Positions 1 through 4,361 of a DNA stretch of 9,016 nucleotides are shown piece by piece (position 1 is the stretch's first letter; the number at the start of each line of letters is the position of its first letter). The DNA lies in contig DIUK01000079.1 in the NCBI GenBank assembly GCA_002422995.1, positions 1 to 9,016 of the forward strand, written 5' to 3'. The position numbers were made by a program, and so were the translations under genes. Source of the DNA: Rhodocyclaceae bacterium UBA6160 (GTDB lineage: Bacteria; Pseudomonadota; Gammaproteobacteria; Burkholderiales; Rhodocyclaceae). The notes beneath the pieces were generated by a model, which did no database searches, was not told the DNA's origin, and saw nothing but the letters and a program-made list of their open reading frames with translations.

Positions 1-2
1 AT

Positions 3-263
3 AAAAAACAGACATCGTTTCAACGCCTGCCCAACAGCGGCCGCTACACCATCAATACAGAATCTGCATATGAGATTGTTTTGACTAACGCCAAACCAGC
101 GGCTGTTACCGTTACCGTGCGTGAGCCAATGCCCGGCGATTGGACGATGGTGAGTGAATCTCAACCCCACACCAAGCGTGCAGCAGGCGTTGCCGAATGG
201 CAAGTTCGCGTGCCCGCCGAAGGCAAAGCGACCTTGACTTACCGTGTCAGAGTTAAGCAATGA
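3..263 (+). CDS. DUF4139 domain-containing protein, C-terminal end (partial)
   Basis: The reading frame is open from the left window edge (first full codon at position 3) to a TGA at 261-263, giving about 86 C-terminal residues of a longer protein whose start lies outside the window. The translated end resembles the C-terminal beta-sandwich part of the DUF4139 family: a conserved Asn followed by alternating valines (NAKPAAVTVTVREPMPGDW), then a His-Lys segment, then VPAEGKATLTYRVRV as a final strand. Proteins of this family are usually 450-550 residues, often with a signal peptide, and their function is poorly known. A TTG at 81 is in frame, but the upstream frame is open and continues the same fold, so it is not the start. 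The gene converges on the DUF4197 gene, with a shared hairpin terminator between them. The family assignment is by recognition of the pattern, not by a search. Confidence 0.75.
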   Translation, partial: KKQTSFQRLPNSGRYTINTESAYEIVLTNAKPAAVTVTVREPMPGDWTMVSESQPHTKRAAGVAEWQVRVPAEGKATLTYRVRVKQ

Positions 264-280
264 GCATTGGTTTGTCATGT

Positions 281-315
281 AAAAAAGCCACGACAGTTTT
301 CTGTCATGGCTTTTT
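281..315. terminator. Bidirectional intrinsic terminator between convergent genes
   Basis: An A tract, a stem of about 10 bp (GCCACGACAG with CTGTCATGGC), a TTTT loop and a T tract make a symmetric hairpin. On the + strand the stem has one C/A mismatch; on the - strand that position is a G-U wobble, so the structure is slightly better for the leftward gene. It lies 17 bases after the DUF4139 stop and 40 bases beyond the DUF4197 stop, so it can serve both convergent genes. Confidence 0.8.
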
Positions 316-354
316 CGCAAAGCAGGGGCATGCAGCCTTTGGCGTATAAAAAAA

Positions 355-1167
355 CTACTTCGCCACTGCGCCAAAAACTTTCTTGAGCAAATCACTGCCT
401 GCTTGCAACGGGTTGGCGCGTATTGTGCGCTCTTGCTCACCCACCAGCTTATACAGGCGGTCAAGCGACTGCTTGGTGACGTAATCTTCCACCGTGTTCT
501 GGCCTTTTTTACTTACGCCAAATTTGGTGGCCATGCCTGCATAACTGTTGTACTGCTGGGCCAGCCCGGATTTATCGGTTGTTGCTTTAACAATCGGTAA
601 AAAGCGTTTAGTGAGTGAAGCCTCTGTCTTGCTGCGAAAAAAGTCGGTTGCAGACGTTTCACCACCCGTCAAAATACCTTTGGCATCTTGCAGCGTCATG
701 CTTTTGACGGCCCCCACCAGCAAGGTTTTTGCCTCAGGCACAGCCGCTTCAGCAGCGCGATTCATCGACAAAACCAGATCATCCGCCTGCTGCCCCATGC
801 CCGCAGCACGCATCAATTTTTCGCCTTTTTGCAGCATGGGTGGCAAAGGAATTTTCATCGCCGCGTTGCCAAAAAAACCATCTTTCTGCCCTAATTGCGC
901 AACCGCCATTTCCGCGCCCCGACTTAATGCTTCTTTCAAGCCGCTATTCATCTCGGATGATGTCAGGCTGCTCACACCGGCGCCACTATTGCTTGCGGCC
1001 GCGTTGGCAGGAGTTGCAGGAGTGGTGGGAGTCGCAGGAGCCGCAGCATTGACCTTGTTTTTTTCCAGCACGCCTTTGATCGCATTGCCATAATCAAAAG
1101 CCTGGGCAGACCCGCCCAAGCACAATAGTCCCAACCCGATCAACCCGCTTGAAAAAAGTGGTTTCAT
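355..1167 (-). CDS. DUF4197 domain-containing secreted protein
   Basis: This is a 270-residue protein with a typical Sec signal peptide: Lys2, a hydrophobic core at residues 8-19, and a probable type I cleavage site after SAQA (residue 23). Cys16 does not sit in a proper lipobox. A low-complexity Ala/Pro/Thr linker covers residues 39-64, and the DUF4197 domain fills about residues 65-270. Family-like segments include GLKEALSRGAEMAV, DGFFGNAAMKIPLP, NRAAEAA, MTLQDAKGILTGG, ATDFF and the C-terminal IRANP...LLKKVFG. The ATG at 1165-1167 is preceded on the - strand by AGGAG with 7-nt spacing, a clear ribosome binding site that fixes the start. The protein is expected in the periplasm; no biochemical role is established for the family that I know of. 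It appears to be a single gene: upstream is a 126-bp gap, AT-rich near the start codon (a TATATT at 1191-1196 could be a -10 box but has no convincing -35). Confidence 0.85.
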   Translation of the reverse strand: MKPLFSSGLIGLGLLCLGGSAQAFDYGNAIKGVLEKNKVNAAAPATPTTPATPANAAASNSGAGVSSLTSSEMNSGLKEALSRGAEMAVAQLGQKDGFFGNAAMKIPLPPMLQKGEKLMRAAGMGQQADDLVLSMNRAAEAAVPEAKTLLVGAVKSMTLQDAKGILTGGETSATDFFRSKTEASLTKRFLPIVKATTDKSGLAQQYNSYAGMATKFGVSKKGQNTVEDYVTKQSLDRLYKLVGEQERTIRANPLQAGSDLLKKVFGAVAK

Positions 1168-1293
1168 AGCTGCTCCTGATAAAAATGAAAAATATAAAAA
1201 AACATCAAAAAGTCGGCGCTGGTGATACGCCGCAAAGCGTTGAATCTTAGGTAAAACGAGTACAACGTTTATCGTGCGAATGAAGACAAAAAA

Positions 1294-1479
1294 CTAACGC
1301 CCACTACTACCCGCGCTGGTTTTTGAACTTCGTAATTGAGTAATAACCGCCGCAATCACCAGTAATACAACCTGAGCCGCAGTCAGCAAAGGCGAGCGAT
1401 CAGTAATCAAGCCAGCAATAAACCCAATAGCACAGCAGATAATCGCTTTCTGGTTGTAAATAAAATCAGGCAAATGCAT
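1294..1479 (-). CDS. Small membrane protein of unknown function (61 aa)
   Basis: I do not recognise this gene. From the ATG at 1477-1479 it encodes 61 residues with two hydrophobic segments, about residues 12-25 (AIICCAIGFIAGLI) and 30-48 (around LLTAAQVVLLVIAAVI). These are joined by a short TDRS turn and followed by a basic, Ser/Gly-rich tail (LRSSKTSAGSSGR), which suggests a helical hairpin in the inner membrane. The frame extends 13 codons further up to a TTG at 1518, but the ATG is preferred: an AAGGGG ribosome binding site lies 6 bases upstream of it (1486-1491), and the TTG has none. A well-spaced promoter at 1537-1565 would give a leader of about 50 nt. The stop is 126 bp from the DUF4197 start, so co-transcription is possible but not shown. 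Confidence 0.6.
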   Translation of the reverse strand: MHLPDFIYNQKAIICCAIGFIAGLITDRSPLLTAAQVVLLVIAAVITQLRSSKTSAGSSGR

Positions 1480-1536
1480 TGATATCCCCTTGTTGTAGTG
1501 AATGGCTATGGGTGACAAACCACTGATAGCGAGGCT

Positions 1537-1565
1537 ATCTTATTTACTTGCCTGCCATTGGTCAA
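1537..1565 (-). promoter_or_regulatory. Sigma-70 type promoter for the small membrane protein gene
   Basis: Reading the - strand, TTGACC (1565-1560) and TAAGAT (1542-1537) are separated by exactly 17 bases, a 5/6 match to the -35 and 4/6 match to the -10 consensus. The predicted start point near 1530 lies in a short inverted repeat (GATAGC-GAG-GCTATC, 1525-1539) that could form a hairpin at the 5' end of the message. The promoter sits between the glycosylase stop and the small gene's start, where one is expected. Confidence 0.5.
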
Positions 1566-1575
1566 TTTACCGCTT

Positions 1576-2121
1576 TTACCGCTTGTCGATACCCAGGAGA
1601 CTCAGGGGCGCAATGATTTTTTGCCATGCTTGATATTTATCCGCCAAAGACATCGCCGCATTGGCAGGACTGGTGGAAGGAAGGCGACAATAATGGAGCG
1701 GACGGAGCGCGAGGTTAGCGAAGTTGTTGATATTGTTTATGACATGCCGCTTAAAACAGGCTTCTGCAGTCGCCCCGTTAAAAAACACGTGCGTGATGTG
1801 CCTGTGCGTTTCAAAAAATGCCCCGAAGTCGTTCACAACCTCGGTATCGCGGGCGATGCGAGCGTCCAGGCTGCCTTCCCGCGTGCATGACTGCAACACA
1901 TCCCAAAGCGCAATGCGCGCCGACTTTAACGCAGCAACTCTCTCGGCATAAGGTGCAGAAAAATCAAACCCCAGCAACTCAGCGATGATGCGCCAAAAAG
2001 CATTTTGCGGGTTGGCGTAATACTGGCGAGCGATGAGCGAAATGCTACCCGGCATGCTGCCAAGGATGAGGACTTTTGCATTTTGGGATGCCACAGGTTG
2101 AAAGCTTTGGATGCGCGGCAT
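1576..2121 (-). CDS. DNA-deoxyinosine glycosylase, uracil-DNA glycosylase superfamily family 6
   Basis: The 181-residue product is a single-domain enzyme of the UDG superfamily. Family-6 (hypoxanthine-DNA glycosylase) enzymes excise deaminated adenine, and in some cases other deaminated bases, to start base excision repair. Signature segments, numbered from the ATG at 2121: VLILGSMPG (residues 17-25), QYYANPQNAFWRI (33-45), ALWDVLQSCTREGSLD (71-86), FFNG (113-116) and LPSTSPA (147-153). The GSMPG...PxNxFW pattern with Asn rather than Asp is typical of family 6, and Asn40 in that segment is the likely catalytic-class residue. The frame can start at a TTG (2142) seven codons earlier. I prefer the ATG, although its upstream GAACGAGA is a poor ribosome binding site, so the start is uncertain. 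It lies upstream of the small membrane gene and next to the CRISPR locus, with no visible functional link. Confidence 0.85.
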   Translation of the reverse strand: MPRIQSFQPVASQNAKVLILGSMPGSISLIARQYYANPQNAFWRIIAELLGFDFSAPYAERVAALKSARIALWDVLQSCTREGSLDARIARDTEVVNDFGAFFETHRHITHVFFNGATAEACFKRHVINNINNFANLALRPLHYCRLPSTSPANAAMSLADKYQAWQKIIAPLSLLGIDKR

Positions 2122-2142
2122 AGTCTCGTTCGCGGATGGCAA

Positions 2143-2399
2143 TTTGCTTGGAGCAACAACAAAGATTTTGAATCAGTTAGTCAAATGAGTTTGAATTTGG
2201 GTAAGGCGTATCTGTCTGATAAAACGTTATGCGAAGCGGCATCCAATCAGACGGCGCTGGTGAGGCGGCGAATCATCATAGCAACTAAAGGATAGCTGCT
2301 AAAGTAGATTTGACGTTTGCAAGTAAGGGCGGAACATGCGCCATGTTAAGCAGAGCAGCCTCAGCCTGCCATGATCTTGCAGACCTTGCGAAGCAAGAA
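2143..2399. other. Gene-free flank on the left (5') side of the CRISPR array
   Basis: About 260 bp without a convincing gene. A 36-codon frame from ATG 2184 to TAG 2293 has no ribosome binding site and I do not recognise it. The sequence should contain the promoter of the glycosylase gene (leftward) and any array leader promoter (rightward). The best rightward candidate I see is weak: TTGAAT (2191-2196) with TCTGAT (2215-2220) at 18-nt spacing, which would leave a leader of over 200 nt. A small hairpin, CTTGC-GAA-GCAAG, is at 2385-2397. No IHF-like site or AT-rich leader motif stands out. Confidence 0.4.
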
Positions 2400-2448
2400 C
2401 CTCATGATTTTGGGGTGCGCGTTTTTAGCGTACCCCGAAATCATGAGG
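2400..2448. repeat. Long inverted repeat abutting the first CRISPR repeat
   Basis: Two 21-nt arms (2400-2420 and 2428-2448) face each other across a 7-nt loop GTTTTTA. The outer 11 bp are perfect (CCTCATGATTT with AAATCATGAGG); then come one T-G wobble, five perfect pairs (GGGGT/ACCCC) and four inner pairs with one wobble. The right arm's last base is the first base of repeat 1, so the structure sits exactly at the array boundary. As RNA from either strand it forms a strong hairpin. On the + strand no T tract follows; on the - strand the hairpin is followed by TTCTTGCTT, so it could weakly terminate leftward transcripts that run antisense through the array. Its role is unknown. Confidence 0.8.
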
Positions 2449-3011
2449 TTGTAGCTCCCTCTCTCACCCCGGAAAGCTACAATTCGTGACGGGATTGATG
2501 GACTGGTAATGGCGTTGTAGCTCCCTCTCTCACCCCGGAAAGCTACAATGCTGAGTTTTCTGCCACCGGCGGCACGGGTGTTGTAGCTCCCTCTCTCACC
2601 CCGGAAAGCTACAATCACGTTATCATCCGCCATCCAGCTCATCGCGTTGTAGCTCCCTCTCTCACCCCGGAAAGCTACAATGCATGGCGCGGGGTTCCCC
2701 GCATCGGCCATGTTGTAGCTCCCTCTCTCACCCCGGAAAGCTACAATTGTCAGCGAATTTTGCAGCGGCTTACGACAGTTGTAGCTCCCTCTCTCACCCC
2801 GGAAAGCTACAATACTGCGACGTCGACGTCTTGCAGGGCGATGGTTGTAGCTCCCTCTCTCACCCCGGAAAGCTACAATCAGCAACCAGCACATGGCGGA
2901 TGGCTATGAGTTGTAGCTCCCTCTCTCACCCCGGAAAGCTACAATTGGCAGGTGCTGATGTACCAGGCTTGGTTTGTTGTAGCTCCCTCTCTCACCCCGG
3001 AAAGCTACAAT
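2448..3011 (+). CRISPR. Type II-C CRISPR array: 9 repeats, 8 spacers
   Basis: Nine identical 36-nt repeats start at 2448, 2514, 2580, 2646, 2712, 2778, 2844, 2910 and 2976. Each begins GTTGTAGCTCCC and ends GGAAAGCTACAAT. All eight spacers are 30 nt, so the period is exactly 66 nt. The repeat closely resembles the Neisseria type II-C repeat: same 5' dozen bases and same terminal CTACAAT. GTTGTAGCT and AGCTACAAT at the two ends are complementary (one G-U), so each repeat can fold. The crRNA strand is +, because the tracrRNA anti-repeat is complementary to the + strand repeat and a directional terminator follows at 3014-3068. Every repeat ends in TACAAT, a good -10 hexamer, as in Neisseria where each repeat drives its own crRNA. 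No repeat is degenerate, so the leader end cannot be read from repeat decay. I saw no spacer matching elsewhere in the window. Open frames across the array on both strands are artefacts of the 66-nt (22-codon) period. Confidence 0.99.
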
Positions 3012-3013
3012 AG

Positions 3014-3068
3014 ACCGCCCTCAAACCCTTGCCAGCCTTGGTTGGCAAGGGTTTGAGGGCGGTTTTTT
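3014..3068 (+). terminator. Strong intrinsic terminator of the CRISPR array
   Basis: A perfect 20-bp stem (ACCGCCCTCAAACCCTTGCC, 3014-3033, with its complement at 3044-3063) is closed by a 10-nt loop that can pair further (AGCC-TT-GGTT), and is followed by six Ts (3063-3068). It begins three bases after the last repeat and ends six bases before the cas2 stop codon. The T tract is on the + strand only, so it ends rightward array transcription. On the - strand the same hairpin lacks a T tract, so it may not stop the converging cas transcript. Confidence 0.9.
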
Positions 3069-3073
3069 CTGCA

Positions 3074-3406
3074 TTAAAAAAGCAGCATTTGGTCGGCATT
3101 GACCTTTTTTTCCTGATAATTTTTGGTGCCCACCAGCAGTTTCATGTTCGCAAACTGCTTTTCGCTGACCTGCAAATAGCGAATCGAGCCTTCTTTGGGC
3201 AGATTGTCAGAGAGTCGCTTCAAATGTTTTTCCGCATCGTCCATGCCGTTCACCATGCGGCCATAAACTGACCATTGGATCATGTCGTAACCATCCTGAA
3301 TTAAAAAACGGCGGAAGATGGTGTAGGTGCGCCGCTTTTCTTTCGTGGTTACCGGCAGGTCAAAAAACACGAGCAGACGCATATAGCGGCGGGTTCGGCT
3401 GCTCAT
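3074..3406 (-). CDS. cas2: CRISPR-associated protein Cas2 (type II-C)
   Basis: This 110-residue protein is a small ferredoxin-like Cas2 subunit, which bridges two Cas1 dimers in the spacer-integration complex. The first strand MRLLVFFDLP (residues 9-18) carries the conserved Asp16 found at the Cas2 dimer interface. It is followed by the basic helix KEKRRTYTIFRRFL and the strand GYDMIQWSVYGRM. A later strand, SIRYLQVSEKQFANM (about residues 74-88), matches the family's IRVLQVTEKQF-like segment. The start ATG overlaps the cas1 stop TGA (ATGA at 3403-3406) with no strong ribosome binding site, which indicates translational coupling. The stop TAA lies just beyond the T tract of the array terminator, so cas2 and the array converge almost without a gap. 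Confidence 0.97.
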   Translation of the reverse strand: MSSRTRRYMRLLVFFDLPVTTKEKRRTYTIFRRFLIQDGYDMIQWSVYGRMVNGMDDAEKHLKRLSDNLPKEGSIRYLQVSEKQFANMKLLVGTKNYQEKKVNADQMLLF

Positions 3407-4359
3407 GCAAAGTCGTCTTCGTCGTCAGGCGCGACGAACGATGGATCGAGTACATGTTGCAGTCGCGGCAAGGCCAGCCGTTCATGTGGCGTATCGTGCA
3501 GCACAATGCCCGACAAGCCGGATACCGTTGCTTCTATGGCGGCAAGCAAAGTGCAGCGGCCATCGTCTGCCGTATGGCTGGATAGCGTGACATCGTCATG
3601 CAATATCGCGACGAGCTGGCCTTTGTCTTGCGGCGCCAGCTCGCGGTCGGGCTCTTGGGGGTAGTGTTTCAGCACATGGGCATCCACAAACGGGCGGTAA
3701 GGTTCAATCAGGTCGTCCGCCAGGTTGAAGGCATTTTGTTCGTTATGGTGAAACAGGCCGAAGGCGGGCAGGAAGCCATAACTAACCAGTGATCGGGCAA
3801 GGGCTGCGCGCACCACGGCATAGCCGTAGTTCAGTGCGGCATTGTAAAAACGGCTTTGCAGGCGGCCAAAGTTGGGATGGATCAAGGTACGAAAATAAAC
3901 CTGCGCAGCCTGGGCTTCACAGTTATCCGGGTCGCCGGAACGGGTTTCATCACTTAAACGACGTAACCGGCGCGCGGCGGCATGGCGGGCGTGTTTGGCA
4001 AGTACTGCCGCCTGGTTATCAATCTTGAATTGCACCAGCCGTTGCCACAGGCGCTTGCGCGCGGGCTGGCTTAAAGCCAGTTGAGCTGTCATCACTTTAA
4101 GGGCGCGGCTGTGCGGCAGGTAGGGCAACAGCACGCCGTTGGGCAGGTGCGAGTCATCCACGGTAATCACCGCAATTTGCGCTTGGGCGCAGGCGGCCAG
4201 CAGCGGGGCGGTGAGGCTGATTTGCGGATGATCCAGCACCAGCACGCCGATGTCTTCCAGCATGACGCGGGCTTCGCGCTCGCCTTGGCGGATGAAAATC
4301 GCCCGGTTTTCCAAGGTGAGCGCGGCAGGATTGGCAATCACAACGCTGCGCCAGCTCAT
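3403..4359 (-). CDS. cas1: CRISPR-associated integrase Cas1 (type II-C)
   Basis: This 318-residue protein is the metal-dependent integrase that, with Cas2, inserts new spacers at the end of the array. The N-terminal beta domain (residues 1 to about 85, including NRAIFIRQ and LEDIGVLVLDHPQISLT) is followed by the helical catalytic domain. The triad is visible: Glu148 in CEAQAAQVYF, His205 in GLFHHNEQNAFNL, and Asp216/Glu219 in ADDLIEPYRPFVD. The spacing of 11 and 14 residues from the His matches the family. The C terminus ends in an acidic tail (PDDEDDFA). The start ATG is two bases after the cas9 stop codon and the stop overlaps the cas2 start, so the three genes form one operon. No Shine-Dalgarno sequence precedes the ATG, so translation probably depends on cas9 translation. 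No csn2 or cas4 accompanies it, which defines subtype II-C. Confidence 0.98.
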   Translation of the reverse strand: MSWRSVVIANPAALTLENRAIFIRQGEREARVMLEDIGVLVLDHPQISLTAPLLAACAQAQIAVITVDDSHLPNGVLLPYLPHSRALKVMTAQLALSQPARKRLWQRLVQFKIDNQAAVLAKHARHAAARRLRRLSDETRSGDPDNCEAQAAQVYFRTLIHPNFGRLQSRFYNAALNYGYAVVRAALARSLVSYGFLPAFGLFHHNEQNAFNLADDLIEPYRPFVDAHVLKHYPQEPDRELAPQDKGQLVAILHDDVTLSSHTADDGRCTLLAAIEATVSGLSGIVLHDTPHERLALPRLQHVLDPSFVAPDDEDDFA

Positions 4360-4361
4360 GT

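Noticed and set aside
81..263. Independent 60-residue gene starting at TTG 81
   Set aside because: The frame is open to the window edge and the upstream residues continue the DUF4139-like domain, so it is the tail of a larger gene.
548..1093. Rightward 181-codon frame opposite the DUF4197 gene
   Set aside because: Antisense shadow. The - strand protein has a signal peptide, a good ribosome binding site and family-like segments; this frame has none of these.
2184..2295. 36-codon frame left of the array
   Set aside because: No ribosome binding site, no recognised family, very short; could be a gene remnant but nothing supports it.
2361..2894. Leftward 177-codon open frame with a 22-residue periodic peptide (IVAFRGERGSYN)
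   Set aside because: It is the CRISPR array read as protein. Repeat plus spacer is 66 nt, a multiple of three, so the repeat stays in frame and lacks stops.
2684..3013. Rightward 109-codon open frame with repeated CSSLSHPGKLQ
   Set aside because: Same artefact of the 66-nt period on the other strand; no ribosome binding site and it ends with the array.
3011..3020. TAGACCGCCC present at 3011-3020 and again at 7863-7872, considered as insertion-site duplications flanking the CRISPR locus
   Set aside because: A shared 10-mer is expected many times by chance in 9 kb, and the array terminator explains the first copy.
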